A stretch of 64,000 nucleotides of DNA from Candidatus Equicola faecalis (lineage in GTDB: Bacteria; Bacteroidota; Bacteroidia; Bacteroidales; Bacteroidaceae), in the NCBI GenBank assembly GCA_018065185.1, contig JAGHTU010000034.1, positions 1 through 64,000 on the forward strand. The letters are read 5' to 3'. A program made the position numbers and the translations under genes. Below the pieces are notes generated by a model that worked only from the letters and a program-made list of their open reading frames with translations, had not been told where the DNA came from and ran no database searches. Below, one piece after another: positions 8,742 through 18,176 of this stretch (its first letter is position 1; each line of letters opens with the position of its first letter).

Positions 8742-9510
8742 CTATTGTCTGACGACAGATGTCTTCTTCTGGAATATTATAACCATCAGCAAGACGCTTT
8801 ATTATATAGGGAATAAACGATGGTTCATTTCTCTGTCCCCGCATAGGTACGGGGGCCATATATGGAGAATCCGTCTCAAGGACTATTCGTGAGAGTGGCA
8901 CAACGGCATGTAGCACATTCGTAAGATGACTACTCTTAAATGTACTTACTCCACCTATGCCGAGCAGGAAATTCTGAAACGACAAGAGTTCACGTGCTTC
9001 CTGTTCATTGCCTGTAAAACAATGAAACACACCGCCGACCAAATTTTTCTCATATTTTCGTAATATACGCACCATTTCTGCCTGTGCCTTACGGCAGTGT
9101 ATCATCAACGGCAGATGCAACTCCACAGCCCAGCGCACCTGCTCTTCAAAGCATTGCAACTGTTCCTCATAGAAGTCGCGACTCCAATAAAAGTCCAGTC
9201 CGATCTCCCCGACTGCAATAATCTTCACAGGCGAGTCATTAGATGCCGATTCATAAACGAACTCCTTCATCGCCAGTAGTTGCTGACGATAATCTGCTTC
9301 CACCTCCTCGGGGTGCAAACCCAACATCGGGTAAAGGAAACCTTTGAAGCTATCACACACCTTCAACAGATGCTCCGATGTTTGCACGTTAATGCCTGGC
9401 ACAAACACACATCTGCAACCAGCATCCATAGCACGCTGCACGACAGAGTGCAAATCATCCGCAAAATCCTCACCATCAAGATGAGCATGCGTATCAATGA
9501 AAGCCATCAT
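8713..9510 (-). CDS. TatD family metal-dependent DNase
   Basis: A 265-aa TIM-barrel hydrolase. Metal ligands are visible as DTHAHLD at the N-terminus, GEIGLDFYW, MIHCRKA, FHCFTG and ETDSPY. These are the full TatD set. Family members are 3'-5' exonucleases on DNA or RNA. Two ATG codons (9510 and 9507) are equally possible starts. The gene follows the aldo/keto reductase by one base. Confidence 0.92.
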   Translation of the reverse strand: MMAFIDTHAHLDGEDFADDLHSVVQRAMDAGCRCVFVPGINVQTSEHLLKVCDSFKGFLYPMLGLHPEEVEADYRQQLLAMKEFVYESASNDSPVKIIAVGEIGLDFYWSRDFYEEQLQCFEEQVRWAVELHLPLMIHCRKAQAEMVRILRKYEKNLVGGVFHCFTGNEQEARELLSFQNFLLGIGGVSTFKSSHLTNVLHAVVPLSRIVLETDSPYMAPVPMRGQRNEPSFIPYIIKRLADGYNIPEEDICRQTIENTTSLFAI

Positions 9511-9511
9511 T

Positions 9512-10498
9512 TTACCAGAGGTGATGCACTAATGGACGGATATCCTCATCATATATTTCACGCACAGCCTTCATCTGTTCATCCGTAAGAGGAGGTAGAG
9601 CTGATGCTTTTACGTTAGCAGCAATCTGCTGTGGACGACTTGCTCCAGGAATTACAACACTCACCTCTGGATACATCAGTATATAGCGCAATGCTGTAGC
9701 TGCAAGGTCATCCGTAGTGAGCGCCTTTTTGAGTCGTTCTGCCGTACGGACACCTGTCAGATAATCCACACCCGAGAAAGTCTCGCCTTTGTCAAATTCC
9801 TCACCATTACGGTTATATGTACGATGGTCAGCAGGTCCGAAAGTGGTGTCAGCAGTATATTTCCCCGTGAGAAGTCCACTGGCAAGTGGCACACGTACTA
9901 TTATCGCTACGTTCTTCTCTGCAGCCTTACGAAACAGTTCATCGGCTGGACGCAGACGGAACATATTGAATATCACCTCTATGGCAGATATATCGTGTTC
10001 AAGGGCTGCAAGTCCTTCATCAATCTTTTCTATACTCACGCCATAGTGTCTGATTTTACCCTCTGCCTTGATGCTGTCAAGCACATCAAACACCTTCTTG
10101 TCGGAGAATACAGACGTAGGCGGACAATGCAGAAGTGTCAAGTCCAGCGCATCCATGCCGAGTTGCTCACGAGAGCGATCCACAAATTTCCGAAGATTCG
10201 TTTCGTTATAACCTTCTGCTACATGTGGCAAAAGTCCACGCCCCATCTTCGTCACCACATATATGCGGTCATTAGGATGACGGCGCAAGAAACGTCCGAT
10301 TGCTCTTTCACTATTTCCGTCCTGATATATATCTGCAGTATCAAAAAGGTTTACGCCCTCTTTCCATGCTACTTCAAGTGTGTCTTGTGCCACCTGTTCA
10401 TCAAACTCATCGCCCCAACGCGAACCAAGTTGCCATGTGCCAAGCGATATCTCACTCACCTGGAAACCAGTCTTTCCGAATGTTCTTTTATTGATCAT
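9512..10498 (-). CDS. Aldo/keto reductase
   Basis: A 328-aa NADPH-dependent oxidoreductase. The catalytic residues are visible as FDTADIY (Asp, Tyr), VVTKMGRG (Lys) and LLHCP (His). The C-terminal part has SVVIPGASRP for cofactor binding. I chose the ATG at 10498 because the open frame further upstream begins only with a TTG and the family starts right after this ATG (KRTFGKTGFQVS). The substrate is unknown. It lies in a TonB-polyprenyl synthetase-reductase-TatD series on one strand. Confidence 0.88.
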   Translation of the reverse strand: MINKRTFGKTGFQVSEISLGTWQLGSRWGDEFDEQVAQDTLEVAWKEGVNLFDTADIYQDGNSERAIGRFLRRHPNDRIYVVTKMGRGLLPHVAEGYNETNLRKFVDRSREQLGMDALDLTLLHCPPTSVFSDKKVFDVLDSIKAEGKIRHYGVSIEKIDEGLAALEHDISAIEVIFNMFRLRPADELFRKAAEKNVAIIVRVPLASGLLTGKYTADTTFGPADHRTYNRNGEEFDKGETFSGVDYLTGVRTAERLKKALTTDDLAATALRYILMYPEVSVVIPGASRPQQIAANVKASALPPLTDEQMKAVREIYDEDIRPLVHHLW

Positions 10499-10532
10499 AG
10501 CATTTTTATGTTTAGTAGTTTTCAATTATTGA

Positions 10533-11504
10533 TCAGTACTTCCTGTTCATCAGTTCTGCTGTATATTGGCGAAGCATATTCTTGCGATCATCATCCACAT
10601 TGACAGCATCTAGATATTTCTGTGCCTGACAGAAATAATCATTTATTTTATTTTCGCTCATCTTCCCAATGCCCATCTCGTCATAAAGTCGCGTCACAGC
10701 CGTAATCTTGTCGTGGCGGTCAAATTCACGGAGTGAGCACCAATACTGAAGTTCCTTACGTTGACGCACATCAGCACGCAAGAAAGCATTAATCAGCATA
10801 TATGTCTTTTTGTTTGAAACAATATCTCCACCAAGATTTTTTCTGAACACGCGTTCATCACCATATACGTCTAACCAGTCATCCTGCAGTTGATATGCCA
10901 AACCTATTTTTTCACCGAAATGATATAGGTTTTCTATATCTTCCAGTGGTGCATCAGCAAGCAAAGCACCTATTTTTAGAGAGCAGGCCAATAATACGCT
11001 TGTCTTCAGACGTATCATTTCAATATATTCTGTTTCTGTCACATCATCGCGTATTTCATACATCATATCATATTCCTGTCCCTCCCCTATTTCAAGTGCT
11101 GTCTCTGTGAAACAGTCCAATACGTCATTCAGGTTCTTCTTGTTCTGCTGCAGCATCTGAAAGGCAAGCACCAGCATAGAATCTCCGGAAAGGATAGCCT
11201 TATTTGCATTCCAGCGGCGGTGAACGGTAGGGAATCCACGTCTCAGATCACTCTCATCCATAAGGTCATCGTGCAGAAGCGTATAGTTATGGTATGTCTC
11301 TATTGCCAGTGCCGATGACAGCACGGAATCCACATCATCACGATAAAGGTTGTACCCCATGAGCATCAATACCGAACGCACGCGTTTTCCACCAATTGAC
11401 AGAGCATAACGTATTGGTTCATAAAGCGACTGTGGTTCCCGCAATAGGCTCAGGTTCTCCACAGCACAATTTACTTTTTCAAAGATTTGTTTTGAAGTAA
11501 ACAT
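10533..11504 (-). CDS. Polyprenyl (all-trans) diphosphate synthetase
   Basis: A 323-aa isoprenoid chain-elongating enzyme. It has both aspartate-rich motifs, LLHDDLMDESDLRRG and QLQDDWLDVYGD, and GGKRVRSVL near the N-terminus, which binds diphosphate. It condenses isopentenyl diphosphate with allylic substrates. The chain length cannot be read safely; geranylgeranyl, farnesyl or longer products are possible. The product would feed quinones or the lipid carrier for glycans. Confidence 0.9.
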   Translation of the reverse strand: MFTSKQIFEKVNCAVENLSLLREPQSLYEPIRYALSIGGKRVRSVLMLMGYNLYRDDVDSVLSSALAIETYHNYTLLHDDLMDESDLRRGFPTVHRRWNANKAILSGDSMLVLAFQMLQQNKKNLNDVLDCFTETALEIGEGQEYDMMYEIRDDVTETEYIEMIRLKTSVLLACSLKIGALLADAPLEDIENLYHFGEKIGLAYQLQDDWLDVYGDERVFRKNLGGDIVSNKKTYMLINAFLRADVRQRKELQYWCSLREFDRHDKITAVTRLYDEMGIGKMSENKINDYFCQAQKYLDAVNVDDDRKNMLRQYTAELMNRKY

Positions 11505-11566
11505 TATTATTTATTGATTATTAAATTTCCCAATCTCTTCAAGGGCAAGCTCTTGACTGTTAACAT

Positions 11567-12298
11567 TTATAGCATCTTAAACACTATCGGTATCATTATT
11601 TTTGTGCGCACAGATTTACCATTATCCACTCCCGGCTTCCACTGAGGCATTGATCTTATCACACGCAAGGCCTCTGCTTCACATTGGCGATTAAAACCTT
11701 TTTCCATCTTCACATCAGCGATACTGCCATCCGTGTTCACGATAAACGACACCCGACACGTACCTTCCACCTTTCCACGCTGTGCAGATGATGGATAGTG
11801 CAGGTTTTTCGTGAGCCATTTCATAAACTCCACCATACCACCAGGGAACTCTGGCAATTTCTCCACAATGCGGAACACCGAATCTTTCTGCATCTCTGTC
11901 ATCTCAACAAGCGACAGAGGGTCGTTCTTCTCATCGCCTTCAGGCACATATTCATCCACCTCTCCATTGAGCCTTGCGTCTGGCTCCACTAGCTCAAGTG
12001 TAGGCACATCGGTAAGAACTTCGTCTTCTACGATGCGTATCTCTTCTATTTTCTTATCTTCCTTGACTTTATGAGGAGCGGTGATAACAGGGTCTTCTTT
12101 TAGGAGTGGAATCATCTCCAGTTCGCGTGTGAGCTCATCCAACAGACTGTGTTGGTCATCTTCGTCACTTTCAGCCACCGCGCTCCATTCTAAAGCAGCA
12201 TAGAACAACCCCAACGTCAGTACTATCCCGACAAGGAAGAATGTCAAGCGGTAACGTTGCAGGTCAACTTTCGGATTTTTCTTTATTTCCACAGCCAC
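11567..12298 (-). CDS. TonB-like energy transducer
   Basis: A 243-aa protein with a short cytoplasmic N-terminus, one membrane helix at about residues 19-38, an acidic proline-poor linker, and a C-terminal TonB domain from about residue 150 (FPGG, VSFIVNTDGSI, MPQWKPG, KIMIPIVF). It couples the proton gradient to outer-membrane transporters. The start is a GTG at 12298 because an in-frame TAA lies just upstream and no ATG is available; a second GTG two codons later is also possible. A promoter (12342-12373) and the terminator of the preceding gene lie upstream. Confidence 0.88.
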   Translation of the reverse strand: MAVEIKKNPKVDLQRYRLTFFLVGIVLTLGLFYAALEWSAVAESDEDDQHSLLDELTRELEMIPLLKEDPVITAPHKVKEDKKIEEIRIVEDEVLTDVPTLELVEPDARLNGEVDEYVPEGDEKNDPLSLVEMTEMQKDSVFRIVEKLPEFPGGMVEFMKWLTKNLHYPSSAQRGKVEGTCRVSFIVNTDGSIADVKMEKGFNRQCEAEALRVIRSMPQWKPGVDNGKSVRTKIMIPIVFKML

Positions 12299-12341
12299 TT
12301 ATTTTGTTTTCTGCATCATGTGTATCGCACGATTATCAGTG

Positions 12342-12373
12342 CAAAAATAATGCAAATCATGAACACTGCAAAG
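12342..12373 (-). promoter_or_regulatory. Promoter of the TonB-like gene
   Basis: The minus strand has TATTTTTG (12349-12342) with a TTTG box (12372-12369) 19 nt upstream. The leader would be about 35-40 nt. Confidence 0.6.
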
Positions 12374-12380
12374 AAAACGC

Positions 12381-12414
12381 AAGCGACCTGTGCTTAATTC
12401 TGCACAGGTCGCTT
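12381..12414 (-). terminator. Terminator downstream of the DegT aminotransferase
   Basis: A perfect 13-bp inverted repeat (12381-12393 and 12402-12414, arm AAGCGACCTGTGC) with an 8-nt loop. On the minus strand it is followed by a weak T-rich stretch (gcgttttcttt). Confidence 0.75.
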
Positions 12415-12506
12415 CTCGGTTAACTGAATTTCACCGAAATGAGATACTTTAACTTATGGGCATTATCTCACTATTGCTTCTGTTAGCAATCGTAGAGTCT
12501 CTGTCA

Positions 12507-13775
12507 TCAACCATCTATACGACAAGCTCTCTTGATACAATCAACTATATAAGCCACATCCTCATCGCTCACGCACGGACCGGAAGGGAGGCACATACCC
12601 ACCTTGAAGAGCTCGACCTCCACACCATTGGTATAGACATCGGCTCCAACATAGACAGGTTGCTTGTGCATCGGTTTCCACAAAGGCCTCGCCTCGATTC
12701 CGGCATTATCGAGATACACGCGCAGAGCCTCCACATTGTCATTCGGCTCGCAATCAGTATGAGGATCCTCCACATCGTGCAGGACTCCAGCAGCACCACC
12801 AACTGCCCCTTCCACCTTCTTCTCGTACGCGTGCTCCTGCCCCACAACGTGTACCGAAGGATCAACCACAATCGTATTCAGCCAATAGTTGCTCCCCTCG
12901 GCAGCCCAATCCGGCCCCTTGTGGAACTCAATCCCCTGCACGCCCTCAAACGCCTTCTCATACAACTGGGCGATATGCCTGTGATGGGCGATATGCGAAT
13001 CCGCAACAGTCATCTGACCGATGCCGATTCCGGCACATACATTCGACATCCTGTAGTTATATCCAATCTTCTCGTGCTGATAATAAGGATAGCTCTCACG
13101 ATACTGGGTGGCATACCTCATCACCTCATTCCACTCCTCGTTACTTCCTGTAATCAGTGCACCTCCGCCCGAAGTGGTAATCATCTTGTTGCCGTTGAAC
13201 GACAGCACACCGTACTTACCGAAAGTGCCAAGAACCTGCCCTTTGTAGCGGCTTCCGAAACCTTCGGCAGCATCTTCCACCACCGGAATGCCGTACTTAT
13301 CGGCAATCGCCATAATCCGCGTGCAATCGTAAGGCATACCGTACAGAGCCACCGGCACAATCGCCTTCGGATACTTGCCAGTCTTCGCCTTACGGTCGAT
13401 GATGGCAGCCTCCAACAGCTCCGGATCCATATTCCACGAATCCTTTTCGGAACCGACAAATACTGGTTTTGCGCCCAAATAAGTGATAGGATGCGATGAG
13501 GCGCAGAACGTAAAACTCTGCACCAGCACCTCGTCCCCCGCCTTCACGCCACAGTTGATGAGAGCCAGATGCACAGCCGCAGTCCCGCAAGACAGCGCCA
13601 CAACGCGCTTGCCCTGTCCGACAAATGCTTCCAGCTCCTTCTCAAACTGATCCACGTTAGGCCCGAGCGGCACTACATAATTGTCGTCGAAAGCCTTCTT
13701 GATATACTTCTGTTCCACACCCTCCTCGCTCATGTGAGCCAGGCACAGGTAAATTCTTTTAGCTGGTTTATCCAT
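12507..13775 (-). CDS. DegT/DnrJ/EryC1/StrS-type sugar aminotransferase
   Basis: A 422-aa PLP-dependent enzyme that aminates nucleotide-linked keto sugars. The PLP lysine lies in SFNGNKMITTSGGGALIT near residue 195, and ALSCGTAAVHLAL begins the cofactor pocket. Compared with a usual 370-380 aa member there is an insertion before the C-terminal VYLDNAGIEARPLWKPMH block. It is the 3'-most gene of the glycan locus but is now 10 kb from the sugar-phosphate transferase that such PglE-like genes often accompany. The intervening DNA is an accessory island. A terminator follows at 12381-12414. Confidence 0.9.
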   Translation of the reverse strand: MDKPAKRIYLCLAHMSEEGVEQKYIKKAFDDNYVVPLGPNVDQFEKELEAFVGQGKRVVALSCGTAAVHLALINCGVKAGDEVLVQSFTFCASSHPITYLGAKPVFVGSEKDSWNMDPELLEAAIIDRKAKTGKYPKAIVPVALYGMPYDCTRIMAIADKYGIPVVEDAAEGFGSRYKGQVLGTFGKYGVLSFNGNKMITTSGGGALITGSNEEWNEVMRYATQYRESYPYYQHEKIGYNYRMSNVCAGIGIGQMTVADSHIAHHRHIAQLYEKAFEGVQGIEFHKGPDWAAEGSNYWLNTIVVDPSVHVVGQEHAYEKKVEGAVGGAAGVLHDVEDPHTDCEPNDNVEALRVYLDNAGIEARPLWKPMHKQPVYVGADVYTNGVEVELFKVGMCLPSGPCVSDEDVAYIVDCIKRACRIDG

Positions 13776-13904
13776 TGTTGTATATATTTTAAATTATTCA
13801 TTCATGTGAAGCACATTCCTCCCATTCCTATTTCTGCATGATGACATGCATTCTGCCAACAATTGTCTATCTGTCAAATTTTTAACGCCATTATTGCGGT
13901 ATTA

Positions 13905-16058
13905 TTATTCAAGTGCCTCAAGCTTTTCCAAAAAGATTCTATTACGATTCTTTGCACGCTCCAGAATGTCGGAATATTTAATAATCTCAGTATAAAGATT
14001 GCCTTGACTTCGATCAAACTTACCTTTTATTGGATAATCTGGTCGGAAAATGTATTTCAGATTAGCAGCTTCGATAAAGTAAGGATTTTTGTCTGAGATT
14101 GCTTCATAATCAACATTTTCACCAACTAAATATCCATAGAAAGTGTGGATCTTGAATTTATCATCTGAAAGATTATTGATTAGAGAAGCATAAAGGGTTA
14201 TCTGGTCAAGATAATCTGAAACATCTACTTCAGGGGCTTTAAATTCAATTATGACACACTTTCCCTCTTCGGGGTAAAGGAATATATCTGGTCTCAAGAT
14301 TCCACGATCCTTTTTCTTATCATCATACGTATTTCGTATCTTATATTCCTCTTCTTCTTTGGTCAGCTTTTCCTTAATCAGTTTTGTCCCATCAATACTT
14401 ATCTTATCGAGCATGTATTCCGATGTACCCTTAAAGTATAGGAATTGGTCATCAAATAGCCATAGGTCACTTTGGTCTGGATTATCGTTATGCTTGTGGA
14501 ATATGAGATTATGAAGTATTTCTTCGTCAATACGTTCTCCATTCTCAAGTTTTTTGAGTTCGCGGTTAAGAATCATCTCAAAAACCTTCAAAACAAGTTT
14601 TCTACGAGCTATATATTTCGTCAATCCAGTACGGTTTTGAAGAGGTACTATCTTTGTAAATTGTTTAACATGACCATCCAATTTCTCCTGATATTCTTTG
14701 TCATCTGGACTTAAATGCGTGAGCTCATCGTAGAGTTTCTTTAATTCAGCATCTCTTGCGGCCATCAAATCACTGTCTGCTTCATACAATGATTTTAGAA
14801 TCACCTCATCAGTATCTGCGCTTTTCACATTCTTTTTTAATGCAGAAATAGCCGTTTCGTCAAGCAAGAACATTTCTTTCAGCTCTTCAAGATTTCTAAC
14901 TGCTTCTTCCTTCTTCTCTCCAAAGCAGGGATACAACTCTGCAATTTTAGCATTAGTCGCATCCAACACATGATCTATAAGAATACATTCTTCTGGATAT
15001 AGATTTTGTTCATTCTGCTTCTTAAAGTCCGACTCCTTTACCAATGCCAAGTTACCACGTGCATCGTCATCTACGCTATCAAAGTATGAGCTTCTTAATA
15101 GAAACATGAAACGCTTATTATCGATGGCATCAGTCGGTTGAAGTCCATCTACATTTACAGATTGAGCCAATGCCCCATTACTTACAAAATGTATTTGATT
15201 CTTCTTTAATTCATCTTTTGATCTTGAAAAAGCCAAAAGTTGAAAATTCTCAGCAGCAACAGCATCAACAACTTTATTATTGTTGTCTAATTTGCTAAGA
15301 TGAACGCTAAACGGCTTTTCAAATTCAGGCATTGGAACATCATTCGCCCTAATCGTTGTTGAATCCTTAAGTTCGTCACCCTCAAATCTTTTAATTTCTA
15401 TTTGTGGCAGTCTTTCTCTTGATTCGCAAAGTCTTGAAAGGAAATGAACAATTATATCCTTTTTTATGGCAAATATTTGCGGATTATCATAGAAAACCTT
15501 TAATGGAACGGCATTCTCCTTTTTGTTATCATACAAAAGTCCCTCAAGTTCAACAATCGTTCCGACATTCTCCTTTTGCCCATCATCCTTCTCATCTTCT
15601 CGCAGAATAGCATTGTTTTGCAAAAACGCATCGTTTTTTGACATAGTGAGTTTTATATGCTCATACGATTCGCCCTTTATATATGTACTATCAAAAGTCG
15701 TTTTATCAAAGAAATGGATGTATTGGATACGACCAGTACCTTTGTTATTCATACCCTTGGAAGAGTCTCTCAAGTTCACCAGCCTCGCAAAACTATCCAT
15801 ATTGATGCCTGCACCATTATCTTGAACCTTGATATGCGATAATTCATACACAGCATCTTTCCCTTCAAACATAGAATTGTTCAAATAGAAACTAATAGTA
15901 ATATTTCCATGTTGAAAATTCTCGCTACCAAAGCGCTCATATATAGCTTCCCAAGCATTCGTAAATGCTTCATATATTGGCTGTAGCATTTCACTACTTT
16001 TACGTATAGAACGCAATTCGTTGGGATAATATATTCCTTTTGCTCTTATGTATTCCAT
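13905..16058 (-). CDS. GHKL-ATPase protein with C-terminal PD-(D/E)XK-like nuclease domain
   Basis: A 717-aa single-gene unit. The N-terminal 150 residues show a Bergerat (GHKL/Hsp90-like) ATP site: EAFTNAWEAI (N-box), DNGAGI (G1) and NKGTGRIQY (G2). A long middle region is charged and helical. The C-terminus has RPDIFLYPEEGKCVIIEFKAP, in which D591, E605 and K607 match a PD-(D/E)XK nuclease core, followed by a helix with Q. An ATP-gated clamp joined to a nuclease is a layout used in anti-phage defence. No family name can be given from memory. It has its own gaps on both sides and no obvious partner. Confidence 0.7.
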   Translation of the reverse strand: MEYIRAKGIYYPNELRSIRKSSEMLQPIYEAFTNAWEAIYERFGSENFQHGNITISFYLNNSMFEGKDAVYELSHIKVQDNGAGINMDSFARLVNLRDSSKGMNNKGTGRIQYIHFFDKTTFDSTYIKGESYEHIKLTMSKNDAFLQNNAILREDEKDDGQKENVGTIVELEGLLYDNKKENAVPLKVFYDNPQIFAIKKDIIVHFLSRLCESRERLPQIEIKRFEGDELKDSTTIRANDVPMPEFEKPFSVHLSKLDNNNKVVDAVAAENFQLLAFSRSKDELKKNQIHFVSNGALAQSVNVDGLQPTDAIDNKRFMFLLRSSYFDSVDDDARGNLALVKESDFKKQNEQNLYPEECILIDHVLDATNAKIAELYPCFGEKKEEAVRNLEELKEMFLLDETAISALKKNVKSADTDEVILKSLYEADSDLMAARDAELKKLYDELTHLSPDDKEYQEKLDGHVKQFTKIVPLQNRTGLTKYIARRKLVLKVFEMILNRELKKLENGERIDEEILHNLIFHKHNDNPDQSDLWLFDDQFLYFKGTSEYMLDKISIDGTKLIKEKLTKEEEEYKIRNTYDDKKKDRGILRPDIFLYPEEGKCVIIEFKAPEVDVSDYLDQITLYASLINNLSDDKFKIHTFYGYLVGENVDYEAISDKNPYFIEAANLKYIFRPDYPIKGKFDRSQGNLYTEIIKYSDILERAKNRNRIFLEKLEALE

Positions 16059-16182
16059 ATTTATTTTATTTCGGGATTGTCGTTTAATAATTTCAATTTA
16101 AGTGAAAGGCACCACAAGTTGATCTGTTTCAGCCTTTGCCTTACAGAAAAGCGAACCTAATATAGCAAAAAAATCTTCATAA

Positions 16183-16602
16183 TCAACCGAGTTTCATCAT
16201 ATAGCAATTCGTCTCTTTCTTCTCGAATCCCATTTTCTGGTATAGTGCATTGGCGGCTTCCCGCTTTGGATTGCTCGTCAGATGGATGCAATCCACGTTC
16301 ATTCGTGCCGCTTCGTCTATAAGATGCTCCATCAGTTTCCGTCCCATTCCTTTGCCTCTCATCTTTGAGGAGACCACTAACGATTCTATGGTTGCATCTG
16401 TGCTGAATGGCTGATGGAAGATGCACAGGCTTGCACACGCGACTATTCTTCCCTCTTCACGGATTACGTACAGATGACTGTTCGGGTCTGCAAGCATACG
16501 CTCCAGAGATTCGCGAGTGAAGACGATGCTGCCAGAGAGTTCCTGCATCAGGGAGGACAGGTCGCTGAAATCGGAATCGGTATATGTGAGGAGTTCGTGC
16601 AT
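16183..16602 (-). CDS. GNAT family N-acetyltransferase
   Basis: A 139-aa acyl-CoA-dependent acetyltransferase. The acetyl-CoA loop is visible as SKMRGKGMGRKLMEHL, after the strand ATIESLVV, and the C-terminal NALYQKMGFEKKE is the usual GNAT end. The substrate is unknown. PglD-like roles in glycan loci are usually filled by hexapeptide proteins, so this one may be unrelated to the locus. It lies alone in the accessory island. Confidence 0.85.
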   Translation of the reverse strand: MHELLTYTDSDFSDLSSLMQELSGSIVFTRESLERMLADPNSHLYVIREEGRIVACASLCIFHQPFSTDATIESLVVSSKMRGKGMGRKLMEHLIDEAARMNVDCIHLTSNPKREAANALYQKMGFEKKETNCYMMKLG

Positions 16603-16653
16603 GGCATAATATCTTTACAAAAATCAAATCACCTATGATGGGATTCTCATATC

Positions 16654-17361
16654 TTATTTATTTGCATACCACATCAGGTGATCAAAGCCGTTACGGCTTA
16701 TATTGTTATTATGATGAGCTAACACCTCATCAATATTTCTGACGAAGGTTTCATAGTCATCAAAAACAATTTGTTTTACGATGTTCTCGGCATACTTGGG
16801 AAAAACTGCTATTACGACATTATCAATGATCGGAAAGTTGTCGGCTTCAGTCTTCCCTTGAAAAAAATTAATGCAAGCATAATGGCAAAATTTTGTAGCG
16901 AAAGAATAATTCTCCCGACCGCTGCGTTTGCCTGTTGCAGTTTTATTTCTCAAATGGGAGACAAGAAAATATTTTTCACCCTCTGGTCCTAATTTGATTG
17001 TCGGCTTTTCCAAATACTCTAATGTTTCGGAGCTCGATAAAGCACAAATCCTTTTGGCAAGTTCCGAAAGTTCTTCAGCACTCAAGCGTGTGCTGTTTTC
17101 TCTGTTGATAGCACGCATCGAATTTTCCACAGTCAGTAAATCGGGATGAGGCATATCATACAACTCCTGTTTCAATATATCAAGACACGCCTTTGATGTC
17201 GAAAGATTATTTGAATTCAGAGAGCTATTGTATCTTGAATTTTCAGCTATCATAGCCTCAACTCTGGCAGCATTATCAGAAGATATGACGACCATACCGT
17301 TTGAATCCCTATCCAAAAGGTATTTGGTTGAATTATTATGCTCTGATTCTATCAATGTCAT
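16654..17361 (-). CDS. Unknown protein, last gene of the ImmA operon
   Basis: A 235-aa protein with no family I can name. The start at 17361 overlaps the protease stop as ATGA; the open frame extends 9 codons upstream without a better signal. Visible features are a polar N-terminal half, then NYSFATKFCHYACI and NFPIIDNVVIAVF, a pattern in which aromatic and Cys/His residues precede a P-I-(Y/I)-D segment. Similar S-F-A-(S/T)-K-(Y/F)-C segments occur in small proteins near abortive-infection genes. As the terminal gene of a sigma-like/protease operon it could be the effector, but that is inference. Confidence 0.55.
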   Translation of the reverse strand: MTLIESEHNNSTKYLLDRDSNGMVVISSDNAARVEAMIAENSRYNSSLNSNNLSTSKACLDILKQELYDMPHPDLLTVENSMRAINRENSTRLSAEELSELAKRICALSSSETLEYLEKPTIKLGPEGEKYFLVSHLRNKTATGKRSGRENYSFATKFCHYACINFFQGKTEADNFPIIDNVVIAVFPKYAENIVKQIVFDDYETFVRNIDEVLAHHNNNISRNGFDHLMWYANK

Positions 17362-18176
17362 TTCTCCCAAAATACACTTATAGCACAATTCTTATATTCA
17401 ATGCACCATTCGAAAAATTCTCTTCGATTGTCCGTCTCGAGCCTTGTGTCAAAACAATCTCCCGCATATATGGTTTCCTCATTTCTACAATCACTATTAT
17501 CCTTTTCATTAAAGTACGTCCCCATAACTGTATATTCAGGCACTTTATCGCCTTTACCATTGCCGTACTTAAGACGCCAAAATGGGAATTCTTTACTCCG
17601 GTTAACCCACCTAATCTTTCCATCTACCGCAAATACAATCATAATAGGGTAATCCCCTATATCTGCGTATCGCAATGCGGCGGCAGACTTGCTGACCTTA
17701 TACCTGTCTGCGATTGCCTCAATAAGCTGAAAATCAAATGAACGACCTTTAATAAAATCCTTGACTGAACTGGACGGCATCAAAAGCGCAGAAGCAAAAG
17801 CGTCAGCTTCTCTTTCTATCTGCCATTCAGGAGGATTATCGAGAAAGTTGACTGATCCGTGCGGCTTCAACTCGCCTGTAATCAACCCTAAGCGATGGGA
17901 AGGGATGAAATAATGTCCAAGTTCATGAGCCAAAGTGAACCGCCCCTTCATATTAGTAAGGGAGTTCCTTTTTGAAGGATTGCAGTTCAAATGAATATAA
18001 AACTCATCAGTATTCTGTTCAAACCAAGTCAACCCGTCAAACGTTGTACTGCCATAATCATCGCAGATGATATGTAAGAATTCATCTTCGGCAATTTGCT
18101 CCAGAGGAATTGGAGGCTCATACTGGGAAGCAATACCTTCAGCAAGTGCCAGAACACCTCCATCAATGTCAATCAT
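17358..18176 (-). CDS. ImmA/IrrE family metallo-endopeptidase
   Basis: A 272-aa zinc protease. HELGH (residues 84-88, H-E-x-x-H) lies in FTLAHELGHYF, and EREADAFASALLMP supplies the third ligand. This is the ImmA/IrrE/COG2856 signature, whose members cut repressors or regulators after a stress signal. The C-terminal half (from about residue 160) is a distinct domain with no clear match. I chose the ATG at 18176, which overlaps the upstream stop by 8 bp, because the family begins there (IDGGVLALAEGI). The genes on both sides overlap it, so it is the centre of a coupled four-gene operon. Confidence 0.85.
   Translation of the reverse strand: MIDIDGGVLALAEGIASQYEPPIPLEQIAEDEFLHIICDDYGSTTFDGLTWFEQNTDEFYIHLNCNPSKRNSLTNMKGRFTLAHELGHYFIPSHRLGLITGELKPHGSVNFLDNPPEWQIEREADAFASALLMPSSSVKDFIKGRSFDFQLIEAIADRYKVSKSAAALRYADIGDYPIMIVFAVDGKIRWVNRSKEFPFWRLKYGNGKGDKVPEYTVMGTYFNEKDNSDCRNEETIYAGDCFDTRLETDNRREFFEWCIEYKNCAISVFWEK

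Noticed and set aside
9824..10603. A 259-aa open frame on the plus strand
   Set aside because: Antisense to the aldo/keto reductase, with low-complexity composition and no domain.
12456..13499. A 347-aa open frame on the plus strand
   Set aside because: It is antisense to the DegT aminotransferase, whose motifs are complete on the minus strand; the plus-strand protein has no recognisable domain.
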